NCBI RefSeq assembly: GCF_000518665.1
Contig: NZ_JAEA01000002.1
Location: 310,001-374,000 of the forward strand
DNA: 64,000 nucleotides
From: Microvirga flocculans ATCC BAA-817
GTDB lineage: Bacteria; Pseudomonadota; Alphaproteobacteria; Rhizobiales; Beijerinckiaceae
Reading direction: 5' to 3'
The notes under the pieces were generated by a model. The model saw only the letters and a program-made list of their open reading frames with translations, was not told the DNA's origin and ran no database searches. How positions within the stretch are numbered: the first letter of the stretch is position 1; each line of letters begins with the position of its first letter. Of the stretch, positions 11,905-21,416 are shown in pieces. The position numbers were made by a program, and so were the translations under genes.

Positions 11905-12216
11905 AATCTTTCCACAGGCCCCGAATTTGCGGGAAAGCGGAGCAAACCTTTGCCCCGCTTACGATTCATTAACCGTAAATGCGTCTCATGGGGCATGCGT
12001 ACCATGAGGCGCGCACGCCATCCTCGTTCCGTTGACGACCATATTATCCCATGTTATCCCAAATCATCCCGTCGACGGTGTCTTCCGAAGGGGACGTCAA
12101 GCACTCAAGCGGTGCCTGCGTTTCGCTTCGGAAAGTAGCGTCACCACCCGACGCGGGCGGCAGGTCCTTGCGATCTGCCGGGGGGCTGACAATCAGGAGC
12201 GTGCGAGCTGCGGCCA
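11905..12216. other. Non-coding region ahead of mraZ
   Basis: 312 bases with no convincing gene. It holds the rnpB 3' flank, an AT-richer segment with TTAACCGTAAATG near 11969 (half of a CtrA-like box only), the MraZ-type repeats at 12044-12070, and the mraZ leader. AGGAG at 12194-12198 is too far from the mraZ ATG to be its ribosome binding site. Confidence 0.6.
12044..12070 (-). promoter_or_regulatory. MraZ operator, three 10-bp-spaced repeats
   Basis: ATCCC occurs at 12046-12050, 12056-12060 and 12066-12070, exactly 10 bases apart. On the minus strand this reads GGGAT-N5-GGGAT-N5-GGGAT, with T before two of the three. MraZ is known in E. coli to bind TGGGN direct repeats with 5-base spacers upstream of its own gene. 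The position, about 150 bases ahead of mraZ, fits autoregulation of the division cluster. Confidence 0.75.
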
Positions 12217-12714
12217 ATGAACCGCTTCGTGTCCAATTTCACCAACAAGTTGGATTCGAAGGGTCGCGTCTCGATCCCCGCATCCTTCCGGGCCGTGTTG
12301 GCTCGGGATGGCTTCGAGGGGCTCTACGTGCATCCGGCGCTCGATGCGCCGGCCTTGGACGCGGGCGGCAACGTGCTTCTGAACGAGATCGATGCGTTCT
12401 TGTCGACCCTGTCCCCCTATTCGGACGAGCGGGATCAGCTGTCGACGGCGTTGTTCGGGACCAGCGAGATTCTGAAGGTCGATCCGGAGGGGCGTGTCAT
12501 CCTGACGGATACGGTAAAAGTGCATGCCGGGATTGGCGATACGGTGACGTTCGTCGGGCTCGGTCACAAGTTCCAGATTTGGGAGCCCGAGCGCTTCCGT
12601 GCGCATCTGGAGGAGGCGCGCACGAAGGTCCGAGACCTGAAGAGGGCCTTGGGAAGCCGAATATTGGAGCCGCAAGCAGTGCAGAATACCTCACCGGGAG
12701 TGCGGGAGCGATGA
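12217..12714 (+). CDS. mraZ: Transcriptional regulator MraZ
   Basis: First gene of the division/cell-wall cluster and its DNA-binding autoregulator. The 165 residues carry two tandem SpoVT/AbrB-like swapped-hairpin domains, each with the family DxxxR-type motif: [11 protein letters not shown] (about 12-22) and [10 protein letters not shown] (about 88-97). Length is slightly above the usual 140-150 owing to a longer C-terminus. Its stop overlaps the rsmH ATG (ATGATG with TGA), indicating translational coupling. Three MraZ-type repeats lie upstream. Confidence 0.95.
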   Translation: MNRFVSNFTNKLDSKGRVSIPASFRAVLARDGFEGLYVHPALDAPALDAGGNVLLNEIDAFLSTLSPYSDERDQLSTALFGTSEILKVDPEGRVILTDTVKVHAGIGDTVTFVGLGHKFQIWEPERFRAHLEEARTKVRDLKRALGSRILEPQAVQNTSPGVRER

Positions 12715-13760
12715 TGGGACGCGGCGACGGCCCAGGAGCCGGAGCCGCTGGCGGACCGTCCCGTCACGTTCCTGTGCTCCTGGCAGAGGTGTGTGATGCG
12801 CTCGATGTGAAGCGCGGTGGCCTTTTCATCGACGGCACGTTCGGCGCGGGCGGTTACACGCGCGCCATTCTCGATGCCCATCCCCAGAACAAGGTGATCG
12901 CCATCGACCGCGATCCCGATGCGATCGTGGGCGGTGCTTCGCTCGCAGCCAAGTTCAAGAAACGCCTGATGCTCGTTCCCGGGCGCTTCGGCGATCTCGA
13001 CGAGATCGCGCAGGCGCAGGGTTTCGAGAGCGTCGACGGTGTCGTGCTCGATATCGGCGTCTCGTCCATGCAGCTCGATCAGGCCGAGCGCGGCTTCTCC
13101 TTCCGCAGTGAAGGCCCGCTCGACATGCGCATGGAGCAAAGCGGCCCGAGCGCGGCGGATCTCGTCAACGAGGCTTCCGAGGCGGAGCTCGCCGACATCT
13201 TCTATCATTACGGCGAAGAGCGCCGCGCGCGCGCCGTGGCCCGCGCCATCATCGAAGCGCGCCGCCGCCAGCCCTTCGAGACCACGCGGCAGCTCGCCGA
13301 TCTCGTGGCTTCCCTGATCCGCCAGGAGCCGGGCGGCATTCATCCGGCCACGCGCGTGTTCCAGGCCTTGCGCATCGCGGTCAACGACGAGCTCGGCGAG
13401 CTCGTGCGCGCGCTCCACGCCGCCGAACGCATTCTCAAGCCCGGCGGACGGCTCGTGGTCGTGACCTTCCATTCGCTGGAAGACCGCATCGTGAAGCAGT
13501 TCTTCACGCTCCGCACCGGTCGCGCGCCCGCAGGCTCGCGCCATCTTCCGACGGCCGCGCCGCCGGAGCCGACCTTCGAGGCGGTCACCCGCGGTCCCGT
13601 CGCTCCGGGCGAACAGGAAATGGCGCGCAACCCGCGCGCCCGCTCGGCGAAGCTGAGAGCCGGCGCGCGCACCGATGCGCCGCCCCAGGAGCCATCGAGC
13701 GCCATCACCATGCTGGCCGAACTGCCGCAGAGTGCCGAGAAACGGGGAGGGCGCCGGTGA
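12711..13760 (+). CDS. rsmH: 16S rRNA (cytosine-1402-N4)-methyltransferase
   Basis: Methylates N4 of C1402 in 16S rRNA using SAM (formerly MraW). 349 residues, with SAM motif [12 protein letters not shown] (39-50), [47 protein letters not shown] and [13 protein letters not shown], all family signatures. It starts at an ATG overlapping the mraZ stop; the frame is open further upstream but that sequence is not family-like. It overlaps ftsL by 4 bases. Confidence 0.96.
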   Translation: MMGRGDGPGAGAAGGPSRHVPVLLAEVCDALDVKRGGLFIDGTFGAGGYTRAILDAHPQNKVIAIDRDPDAIVGGASLAAKFKKRLMLVPGRFGDLDEIAQAQGFESVDGVVLDIGVSSMQLDQAERGFSFRSEGPLDMRMEQSGPSAADLVNEASEAELADIFYHYGEERRARAVARAIIEARRRQPFETTRQLADLVASLIRQEPGGIHPATRVFQALRIAVNDELGELVRALHAAERILKPGGRLVVVTFHSLEDRIVKQFFTLRTGRAPAGSRHLPTAAPPEPTFEAVTRGPVAPGEQEMARNPRARSAKLRAGARTDAPPQEPSSAITMLAELPQSAEKRGGRR

Positions 13761-14152
13761 TCCGACTGCTCCACATCATCGCCATCACGGTTCTCATCGC
13801 CTCGGCGGGCTATGCGTATTCGATCAAGTACGAGACGCTCTATTATGTCGAGCAGGTCGCGAAGCTGAAGTCGCAGGTACAGCGCGAGCGCGAGGCCATC
13901 GCCGTGCTGCAGGCCGAGTGGCAATATCTCGACAGGCCGGATCGCCTGCAGGCTGCGGTCGATCAGCATCTCGATCTGCAGCCGTTGAAGATCCAGCAGC
14001 TCGCCCGTCTCTCCGACCTGCCGAACCGGCCTTCGCGCGAGGACGAGATCGGTCGCAAGCTCGAGGCGCTCGGTCTTCTCGGGCCCACCTCGACGCCCAA
14101 GGACAAATCTTCCGACGCCCGCACCCCGACGACCCAAACCCCGAAACGGTGA
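13757..14152 (+). CDS. ftsL: Cell division protein FtsL
   Basis: Small bitopic divisome protein that links FtsQ and FtsB to FtsW/FtsI. 131 residues: a short cytoplasmic N-terminus, one membrane segment (about 4-24), then a periplasmic coiled coil ([29 protein letters not shown]) and the [19 protein letters not shown] segment typical of alphaproteobacterial FtsL. The GTG start overlaps the rsmH stop, and its stop overlaps the ftsI GTG. Assignment rests as much on position as on sequence, because FtsL diverges quickly. Confidence 0.88.
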   Translation: MIRLLHIIAITVLIASAGYAYSIKYETLYYVEQVAKLKSQVQREREAIAVLQAEWQYLDRPDRLQAAVDQHLDLQPLKIQQLARLSDLPNRPSREDEIGRKLEALGLLGPTSTPKDKSSDARTPTTQTPKR

Positions 14153-16029
14153 GCCTCGTGTTGCAAGAGCCAGAAACCGAATGGCAGGGTAGAAGCCTTC
14201 CTCCCGGAGCATCGGACCCGAACACGGATTCCGGGTTCGGGATCGACCCCGCTTTCGTGCGTGAGAACGGCGCAACGGCGCAGACGGGCCGCAGCGGGAA
14301 GCGTGCCCCCAAGCGCGGCCTGATAGGCCACGCCCGCGAGCTGTTCCGCCTGCGTCACGACAAGAGCACGTCGCGCGTGGGGCTCGCCGCGGCCTGCTTC
14401 GTGCTCCTCTTCGGCCTGATCGGCGGGCGGCTCGTGCATCTTGCCGTGACGAGCGAGAACACGAGCGAGGTGCGCCGCGCGGCTTCGTCCGAAATCTCCG
14501 CGGCCCGTCCCGATATCGTCGACCGCAACGGCGATATCCTCGCCACCGACGTGAAGATGGTCTCCGTCTTCGCGGAGCCGCGCAACATCATCGACAAGGA
14601 CGAGGCGGTGGAGCTTCTCACCGCCGTGCTGCCGGATCTCGACGCCACCGAGCTGCGCAACAAGCTCAACACCAAGAAGGGCTTCGTCTGGGTCAAGCGC
14701 GAGATCACGCCGCGCCAGCAGGCGGAGGTCCATCGCCTCGGCATCCCCGGCGTCGGCTTCCTGCCCGAGAACAAGCGCGTCTATCCCAACGCGGAGGCCG
14801 CCGCCCACGTGCTCGGCTTTGCCAACGTGGACAATGTCGGCATCGCCGGGATCGAGAAATACATCGACAGCATGGGCCTGCAGGACCTCAACGGGGCGGG
14901 CTTCAACATCTCCGCCGCCGACCTCAAGCCCGTACAGCTCTCCCTCGATCTGCGCGTGCAGCACGCCTTGCGCGACGAGCTCGCGAAGGGCATGGCGAAG
15001 TTCAAGGCGAAGGCCACCGCCGGCGCCATCATGGATGTGAACACGGGCGAGGTCATCGCGCTCGTGTCGCTGCCGGACTACGATCCCAACAACCCGGTCG
15101 ATGCGCTCGACAAGGACCGGATCAACCGCATCAATGTGGGCGTGTTCGAAATGGGCTCGACCTTCAAGGCCCTCACGGTCGCGATGGCGCTCGATTCCGG
15201 CAAGTACAACATCAACTCGACCTTCGACGCCCGGTCGGGATTGCGCTACGGCAAGTTCACCATCGGCGACTATCATCCGACGCGGCGCGTCCTCACCACG
15301 CCGGAAGTCTTCGTGCACTCCTCAAACATCGGCACCGCGCGCATGGCGCTCGGCATCGGCGTCGAGGGGCACAAGGCCTTCCTGCGCAAGATGGGCCAGC
15401 TCTCCCGCCTCGAAACCGAGCTGCCGGAGAATGCGCTGCCGATCATCCCGCCGCGCTGGGGCGAGCTCAACACCATGACCATCGCCTTCGGCCACGGCCT
15501 CGCCGTCGCGCCGCTCCAGGCGCTCATGGCGGTGGGCGCGCTGGTCAATGGCGGCGTCCTGATCAAGCCGACCTTCCTGAAGCGCACCGCCGAGGAGGCG
15601 CGCCAGAACGCCCTGCAGGTCCTGAAGCCCGAAACGAGCGAGGCCATGCGCTACGTGATGCGCCTCAACGCCTCCACGCCGGAAGGCTCGGCGGGCTCCG
15701 CCTCCGTGGCGGGCTTCTTCGTCGGCGGCAAGACCGGCACGGCGGAGAAGGTCATCAACGGGCGCTATGCCAAGAACAAGAACTTCACCACCTTCACGGC
15801 GGTGGTGCCGGCAGACAAGCCGAAATACGTGTTCCTCACCATCATGGACGAACCGCAGGCGGTCGAGGGCACCTACGGTTTCTCGACGGCGGGCTGGAAC
15901 GCAGGCCCCGTGACCGGCAACATCATCGAGCGTGTGGCGCCGCTGCTCGGCGTGCCGCCACGCTTCGAGCCGCCCGTGCAACCTTTCCCGCTGATGACGC
16001 GCCTCGGCGCCTGGGGCAGCAACCGATGA
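14149..16029 (+). CDS. ftsI: Septal peptidoglycan transpeptidase FtsI (PBP3)
   Basis: Class B penicillin-binding protein crosslinking septal peptidoglycan; partner of FtsW. Of 626 residues, about 1-75 are a charged cytoplasmic tail, followed by one membrane anchor (VGLAAACFVLLFGLIGGRLV, about 78-99), a pedestal domain (ARPDIVDRNGDILATDV) and the transpeptidase with Ser337-x-x-Lys (STFK), SSN at 391-393 and KTG at 528-530. I chose the GTG at 14149, overlapping the ftsL stop; a second in-frame GTG is at 14158. It overlaps murE by 4 bases. Confidence 0.95.
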   Translation: MSLVLQEPETEWQGRSLPPGASDPNTDSGFGIDPAFVRENGATAQTGRSGKRAPKRGLIGHARELFRLRHDKSTSRVGLAAACFVLLFGLIGGRLVHLAVTSENTSEVRRAASSEISAARPDIVDRNGDILATDVKMVSVFAEPRNIIDKDEAVELLTAVLPDLDATELRNKLNTKKGFVWVKREITPRQQAEVHRLGIPGVGFLPENKRVYPNAEAAAHVLGFANVDNVGIAGIEKYIDSMGLQDLNGAGFNISAADLKPVQLSLDLRVQHALRDELAKGMAKFKAKATAGAIMDVNTGEVIALVSLPDYDPNNPVDALDKDRINRINVGVFEMGSTFKALTVAMALDSGKYNINSTFDARSGLRYGKFTIGDYHPTRRVLTTPEVFVHSSNIGTARMALGIGVEGHKAFLRKMGQLSRLETELPENALPIIPPRWGELNTMTIAFGHGLAVAPLQALMAVGALVNGGVLIKPTFLKRTAEEARQNALQVLKPETSEAMRYVMRLNASTPEGSAGSASVAGFFVGGKTGTAEKVINGRYAKNKNFTTFTAVVPADKPKYVFLTIMDEPQAVEGTYGFSTAGWNAGPVTGNIIERVAPLLGVPPRFEPPVQPFPLMTRLGAWGSNR

Positions 16030-17498
16030 GCGCCGATGCCATGACACTCGCCGATCTTCTCGACCTTGCGAAGGACGATGCGGTGAACGCGTCTCTTTCC
16101 GTTTCGCGGATCGCTTCCGACAGCCGCAAGGTCGGGCAGGGCACCCTGTTCTTCGCCGTGCCCGGCACGAAGGTCGACGGCATGAGCTTCGTGCCGCAGG
16201 CCGTGGCCGCGGGCGCGGTGGCGGTCGCAGGCGAGGCGGAGCGTCCGTCCGACCTGCCGCCTCACGTCGCCTATGTTCGCGTGGCGGATGTGCGCCGTGC
16301 GCTGGCCTTGGCGGCGGCCCGCTTCTATCCGCGTCAGCCGGAAAAGATCGTCGCCGTCACGGGCACGAGCGGCAAGAGCTCGGTGGCCGATTTCGCGCGC
16401 CAGCTCTTCGCGCATCTGGGATACAAGTCCGCCAGCGTCGGAACGCTGGGCATCATCACCTCCGACGGCGCGGCCTACGGCTCGCTGACCACGCCCGATC
16501 CGATCTCCCTGCACGAGAGTCTCGACCGCCTGGCGAAGGACGGCGTGACGCGGCTCGCCATGGAGGCCTCCTCGCACGGCATCGATCAGCGCCGTCTCGA
16601 CGGGGTGCGCCTGAATGCGGCGGGCTTCACCAATCTCGGGCGCGATCACCTTGATTATCACGGCACGACCGAAGCCTACGCGGCGGCGAAACTGCGCCTG
16701 TTCGACACCCTTCTGCCTGCCGATGCGCCCGCCATCATCAACGCGGACGGCCCCTATGCGGATGTCTTTCTCCAGGGCGTGCGCAACCGCGGCTTGAGGC
16801 TTCTCACCACGGGCGCCATGGGCGAGACGCTGCGCCTCGTCGAGGCGCGCGCGGAAGAGTTCACCCAGGTCCTGACCGTCGAGGCCTATGGCAGGACCGT
16901 TCGAACCACCCTGCCGCTTCTCGGCGCCTTCCAGGTCGAGAACGCCCTCGTCGCCGCGGGGCTGGTGCTCGCGGTGGAAGGCGAGGGCCGGGCGGCCGAG
17001 GTGTTCGAGGGCTTCAAGATCCTGAAGGGCGTCTCGGGCCGCCTGGAGCAGGTGGGCATGGTGGACGGCGCAACCTGCATCGTCGACTACGCCCACAAGC
17101 CCGATGCGCTCGCCCATGTGCTCGACGCCCTTCGCCCCTTCGTGAAGGGACGGCTGTTCTGCATCGTCGGCTGCGGCGGCGACAGGGATCGCGGCAAGCG
17201 TCCGCTCATGGGGCGCATCGCCAGCGACAAGGCGGATGTCGTCATCGTCACGGACGATAATCCTCGCTCGGAAGATCCGGCGGCCATCCGCGCCGAGGTC
17301 CTGAAGGGAGCCCCCGGCGCCCGGGAGATCGGGGACCGCGCGCTGGCCATCTGCACCGCCGTCAACGAACTTCGGCCGGGCGATATTCTGGTCGTGGCGG
17401 GCAAAGGTCATGAAACGGGCCAAATCATCGGCGACCGGACCTTGCCGTTCTCGGACCACGACGAGGTCCGGGCGGCCATCGCGGAGAGGCAGGGATGA
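16026..17498 (+). CDS. murE: UDP-MurNAc-L-Ala-D-Glu:meso-diaminopimelate ligase
   Basis: Adds the third stem-peptide residue in the cytoplasm. 490 residues. The ATP-binding P loop TGTSGKSS has Lys117. The central domain carries TTPDP and MEASSHGIDQ. The C-terminal domain has DNPR at 411-414, the signature selecting meso-diaminopimelate rather than lysine, so the wall is the Gram-negative DAP type. Four-base overlaps join it to ftsI and murF. Confidence 0.96.
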   Translation: MSADAMTLADLLDLAKDDAVNASLSVSRIASDSRKVGQGTLFFAVPGTKVDGMSFVPQAVAAGAVAVAGEAERPSDLPPHVAYVRVADVRRALALAAARFYPRQPEKIVAVTGTSGKSSVADFARQLFAHLGYKSASVGTLGIITSDGAAYGSLTTPDPISLHESLDRLAKDGVTRLAMEASSHGIDQRRLDGVRLNAAGFTNLGRDHLDYHGTTEAYAAAKLRLFDTLLPADAPAIINADGPYADVFLQGVRNRGLRLLTTGAMGETLRLVEARAEEFTQVLTVEAYGRTVRTTLPLLGAFQVENALVAAGLVLAVEGEGRAAEVFEGFKILKGVSGRLEQVGMVDGATCIVDYAHKPDALAHVLDALRPFVKGRLFCIVGCGGDRDRGKRPLMGRIASDKADVVIVTDDNPRSEDPAAIRAEVLKGAPGAREIGDRALAICTAVNELRPGDILVVAGKGHETGQIIGDRTLPFSDHDEVRAAIAERQG

Positions 17499-18928
17499 CG
17501 TCGCCCCTTTGGACATCGCAGGAGATCGCAGCCGCCACCGGCGCCCGCATCGGCGCCGGTTTCGCGCAGGCGAGCGGGGCCTCCATCGATACGCGCACGC
17601 TCGAACCCGGCGATCTCTACTTCGCCATCAAGGGCGATGTGCATGACGGCCACGATTTCGTGCTGGCGGCGCTGGAGAAGGGCGCTTGCGCCGCCGTGGT
17701 CTGCGAGGAAAAGGCTCCTGCCTTCGCAGGCTCCGACAGGCTCGTCGTCGTCCCGGACGTGCTGGAGGCCATGCGCCAGATGGGCCGCGCGGCCCGCGCC
17801 CGCACGCAGGCGAAGATCGTCGCCATCACCGGCTCCGTCGGCAAGACCGGCACGAAGGAAGCCATGCGGCTCGCGCTCTCCCGACAGGGGGCGACCCACG
17901 CTTCCGTGGCGTCCTACAACAATCACTGGGGCGTCCCGCTGACGCTCGCCCGCATGCCGCGCGAGAGCACCTTCGGCGTGTTCGAGATCGGCATGAATCA
18001 TGCCTATGAAATTCTTCCGCTCACCGGCATGGTGCGCCCGCATGTGGCGGTGATCACCACCGTCGAGCCGGTTCATATCGAGTTCTTCCCGTCCCTCTGG
18101 GGCATCGCCGACGCCAAGGGCGAGATCTTCTCCGGTCTCGAGCCCGGCGGAACGGCGGTCATCAACCGCGACAATGCCTATTTCGAGCGCATGCGCGCCC
18201 ATGCCCAGGCCTCCGCCGCGGGCCGCATCCTCACCTTCGGCGAGCACGAGGGGGCGGATATCCGCGCCCACCGCATCGTCGTGAAGCCCGATCACTCCGT
18301 CGTCGACGCCACGATCTTCGGCCAGAAGCTCACCTACAGGATCGGCACGGCGGGCCGGCATATCGCGCTCAATTCCTTGAGCGTGCTCGCAGCCTCCCAC
18401 GCGCTCGGCGCGGATCTCGCGCTCGTGGCGCTCTCCTTCGCCGAACTGAAGCCGCCGGTCGGGCGCGGCGAGCGGACCATGCTCGCCATCGGCGACGGCG
18501 AGGCCCTGCTGATCGACGAGAGCTACAACGCCAACCCGGCCTCCATGCGCGCGGCGCTCGCCAATCTCGGCGCCGTCGAACTCGGGCGCGGAGCGCGGCG
18601 GATCGCCGTGCTGGGCGACATGAAGGAACTGGGCGAGACGGGACCGAAGCTCCATGCGGATCTGGCGGAGGCGATCGAGGCGAACGGAATCGACCTCGTC
18701 TTCGCCGCCGGTTCTCTCATGAAAAATCTCGTGGATGCCCTGCCACGGGCCAAGGTCGCGGCCCATGCGGAGACCTCCGCCGATCTGGTGGACGCGGTCT
18801 GCGCCGCAATCCGCCCCGGCGATGCCGTGACCGTCAAGGGCTCGCTGAGCATGAAGATGGCCCTCATTGTCAAAGCTTTGAAAGAACGTTACGGCGCGAG
18901 CCACGCGGCAAACGCGCTGAAAGGATGA
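17495..18928 (+). CDS. murF: UDP-MurNAc-tripeptide:D-Ala-D-Ala ligase
   Basis: Adds the D-Ala-D-Ala dipeptide to complete UDP-MurNAc-pentapeptide. 477 residues, with P loop ITGSVGKTGTK (Lys117), SYNNHWGVPLTLA, EIGMNHAYEI and the C-terminal LIDESYNANPASM and VLGDMKELG motifs. It overlaps murE by 4 bases, and the gap to mraY is 3 bases. It depends on Ddl, encoded later in the same cluster, for its dipeptide. Confidence 0.96.
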   Translation: MTSPLWTSQEIAAATGARIGAGFAQASGASIDTRTLEPGDLYFAIKGDVHDGHDFVLAALEKGACAAVVCEEKAPAFAGSDRLVVVPDVLEAMRQMGRAARARTQAKIVAITGSVGKTGTKEAMRLALSRQGATHASVASYNNHWGVPLTLARMPRESTFGVFEIGMNHAYEILPLTGMVRPHVAVITTVEPVHIEFFPSLWGIADAKGEIFSGLEPGGTAVINRDNAYFERMRAHAQASAAGRILTFGEHEGADIRAHRIVVKPDHSVVDATIFGQKLTYRIGTAGRHIALNSLSVLAASHALGADLALVALSFAELKPPVGRGERTMLAIGDGEALLIDESYNANPASMRAALANLGAVELGRGARRIAVLGDMKELGETGPKLHADLAEAIEANGIDLVFAAGSLMKNLVDALPRAKVAAHAETSADLVDAVCAAIRPGDAVTVKGSLSMKMALIVKALKERYGASHAANALKG

Positions 18929-18931
18929 CCG

Positions 18932-20017
18932 ATGCTCACCTGGCTGGCTGAACTCAGCCCTTACTTCAGCCCTCTCAACATCTTCCGCTACATCACGTTC
19001 CGCACCGGCGGCGCGACGGCGACCGGCCTGCTCTTCGTGTTCATGTTCGGGCCTGCGATCATCTCGCTGCTGCGCGTGCGCCAGGGCAAGGGCCAGCCGA
19101 TCCGCGAGGACGGGCCGCAATCGCACCTTCTGACGAAGCGCGGAACGCCGACCATGGGCGGGCTCATGATCCTCGCGGGCGTCCTGGTCTCGACCCTGCT
19201 CTGGGCGAACCTCGAAAACCATTATGTCTGGATCGTGCTCTTCGTCACCGTGGGCTTCGGCGCCATCGGCTTCTATGACGATTACCTCAAAGTCACGAAG
19301 CAGTCGCACAAGGGCTTTTCGGGCAAGTCCCGCCTTGCCATCGAGGCGCTGATCGCGGCTTGTGCCTGCATCGCGATATCCTACATGGCGACTCCGGGCC
19401 TGGCGAACAAGCTGGCGCTGCCCTTCTCGAAGGACCTGATCTTCAATCTCGGCTGGTTCTACATCGTCTTCGCTGGTTTCGTGATCGTCGGCGCGGGCAA
19501 CGCGGTGAACATCACGGACGGCCTCGACGGCCTTGCCATCGTGCCGGTGATGATCGCGGCGGGTACCTTCGGCTTCATCGCCTATCTCGCGGGCAACGCG
19601 GTGTTCTCCAACTACCTGCAGATCCATTTCGTGCCCGGCACCGGCGAGCTCGCCGTGCTCTGCGGCGCGCTCATCGGGGCGGGGCTGGGCTTCCTCTGGT
19701 TCAACGCGCCTCCGGCCCAGATCTTCATGGGCGACACGGGCTCGCTCGCGCTCGGCGGCATGCTCGGCGCGATCGCGGTCGCCACCAAGCACGAGATCGT
19801 TCTCGCCATCGTCGGCGGCCTCTTCGTGCTGGAGATCATGTCCGTGATCATCCAGGTCGCCTCGTTCAAGCTCACCGGCAAGCGCGTCTTCAAGATGGCG
19901 CCGATCCATCATCACTTCGAGCAGCTGGGATGGACCGAGCCGCAGGTGGTGATCCGCTTCTGGATCGTCGCCGTCGTTCTCGCCCTCGTCGGCCTCGCGA
20001 CCCTCAAGCTGCGGTAA
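18932..20017 (+). CDS. mraY: Phospho-MurNAc-pentapeptide translocase
   Basis: Integral membrane enzyme transferring phospho-MurNAc-pentapeptide to undecaprenyl phosphate, forming lipid I. 361 residues with about ten membrane helices. Conserved cytoplasmic-loop motifs are present: [15 protein letters not shown] with the Asp pair, [26 protein letters not shown] and the C-terminal [11 protein letters not shown] histidine motif. It lies tightly between murF and murD. Confidence 0.97.
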   Translation: MLTWLAELSPYFSPLNIFRYITFRTGGATATGLLFVFMFGPAIISLLRVRQGKGQPIREDGPQSHLLTKRGTPTMGGLMILAGVLVSTLLWANLENHYVWIVLFVTVGFGAIGFYDDYLKVTKQSHKGFSGKSRLAIEALIAACACIAISYMATPGLANKLALPFSKDLIFNLGWFYIVFAGFVIVGAGNAVNITDGLDGLAIVPVMIAAGTFGFIAYLAGNAVFSNYLQIHFVPGTGELAVLCGALIGAGLGFLWFNAPPAQIFMGDTGSLALGGMLGAIAVATKHEIVLAIVGGLFVLEIMSVIIQVASFKLTGKRVFKMAPIHHHFEQLGWTEPQVVIRFWIVAVVLALVGLATLKLR

Positions 20018-20022
20018 GGCGC

Positions 20023-21414
20023 ATGATCCCCGTCACGACCTTCTTAGGCAAAACGGTCGCGCTCTTCGGCCTCGGCGGATCGGGGCTCGCGACGGCGCTT
20101 GCCCTGAAGGCGGGCGGGGCGCGGGTCGTCGCCTGCGACGACAATCCGGCGAAGATGGCGGAAGCGGCCGCTCAGGGCATCGAGACGGGCGACCTGCGCG
20201 GACTCGACTGGTCCAAGGTGTCCGCGCTCATTCTCTCTCCGGGCGTGCCGCTCACGCATCCGGAGCCTCACTGGTCCGCGAAGCTCGCCAAGGAGGCGGG
20301 CGTCGAAATCATCGGCGATATCGAGCTGTTCTGCCGCGAGCGCGCGAAGATCGCGCCGAATGCGCCCTTCGTCGCCATCACCGGCACGAACGGCAAGTCC
20401 ACCACCACGGCGCTCATCGCGCATATCCTTCGCGAGGCGGGCCGCGACGTGCAGATGGGCGGCAATATCGGCACGGCGATCCTCTCGCTGGAGCCGCCGT
20501 CCGACAACCGCATCCACGTGATCGAGTGCTCCTCGTTCCAGATCGACCTCGCGCCGTCGCTCGCGCCGAGCATCGGCGTCCATCTCAACCTCTCGCCCGA
20601 TCACCTCGACCGGCACGGAACGATGGAACTCTATGCGGCGATCAAGGAGCGGCTGGTGGCGAAGGCGGATTTCGCCGTCATCGGCATCGACGATCCCATG
20701 AGCCGCGCGATTGCCGTGGCCTGTGAGAGCAGGGGCGTGAACGTCGCCCGGATATCGGTCGAGCCTCTTGGCGCAAAGGGTGTCTTTGCGGATGGTGAAA
20801 CGCTCGTGGAAGTGACGGCCTCCGATGCCGCGCCCGTTGCAAACCTGTCGGGCATCGGCTCGCTGCGCGGCGCCCATAACGCGCAGAACGCCGCCGCTGC
20901 CGTCGCGGTCGCTCGTGCCTTGAACGTTACCCTTGAGAAGATCCGCTCCGGCCTTCGCACCTTCCCCGGCCTGCCTCACCGCATGGAGGAGGTCGGCCGC
21001 ATCGGTGAGACTCTCTTCATCAACGATTCCAAGGCCACCAACGCGGATTCCACCGAGAAGGCGCTGAAGTCCTTCGACACCATTCTCTGGATTCTCGGCG
21101 GCAAGGCGAAGGAAGGCGGCATCGAGCCTTTGCGGGAATACTTCCCGAAGATCCGCAAGGCTTACCTGATCGGCGCGGCGACGGAGGAGTTTGCGACGAC
21201 GCTTGGCAGCGCGGTGCCTTACATCCGTTGCGGGACGCTCGACACGGCCGTCGAGCAGGCGGCATTCGATGCGCAGGCGCTGGGCACTCCCGCCGTCGTG
21301 CTGCTTTCGCCCGCCTGCGCGTCCTACGATCAGTTTCCCAATTACGAAGTGCGCGGAAACCGTTTCCGCGATCTGGTCCGGGCCTTGCCCGGCCTCGAAA
21401 CCAAAGGGGCTTGA
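20023..21414 (+). CDS. murD: UDP-MurNAc-L-Ala:D-glutamate ligase
   Basis: Adds the second residue, D-Glu, to the stem peptide. 463 residues: N-terminal UDP-binding domain ([24 protein letters not shown]), ATP-binding domain ([15 protein letters not shown]) and C-terminal domain ([32 protein letters not shown]). I chose the ATG at 20023 for its fit to family N-termini, 5 bases after mraY; the frame is open further upstream inside mraY. ftsW follows after 2 bases. Confidence 0.96.
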   Translation: MIPVTTFLGKTVALFGLGGSGLATALALKAGGARVVACDDNPAKMAEAAAQGIETGDLRGLDWSKVSALILSPGVPLTHPEPHWSAKLAKEAGVEIIGDIELFCRERAKIAPNAPFVAITGTNGKSTTTALIAHILREAGRDVQMGGNIGTAILSLEPPSDNRIHVIECSSFQIDLAPSLAPSIGVHLNLSPDHLDRHGTMELYAAIKERLVAKADFAVIGIDDPMSRAIAVACESRGVNVARISVEPLGAKGVFADGETLVEVTASDAAPVANLSGIGSLRGAHNAQNAAAAVAVARALNVTLEKIRSGLRTFPGLPHRMEEVGRIGETLFINDSKATNADSTEKALKSFDTILWILGGKAKEGGIEPLREYFPKIRKAYLIGAATEEFATTLGSAVPYIRCGTLDTAVEQAAFDAQALGTPAVVLLSPACASYDQFPNYEVRGNRFRDLVRALPGLETKGA

Positions 21415-21416
21415 GA

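Noticed and set aside
11969-11981. TTAACCGTAAATG upstream of mraZ as a CtrA site
   Set aside because: Only one TTAA half is present; the second half does not match.
12051-12710. Upstream extension of the rsmH frame by 220 codons
   Set aside because: It overlaps the whole of mraZ and the operator region, and the sequence is not RsmH-like; the start at 12711 fits the family.
17408-19915. 835-codon minus-strand frame opposite murF/mraY
   Set aside because: Shadow of the murE, murF and mraY coding strand; no domains and biased composition.
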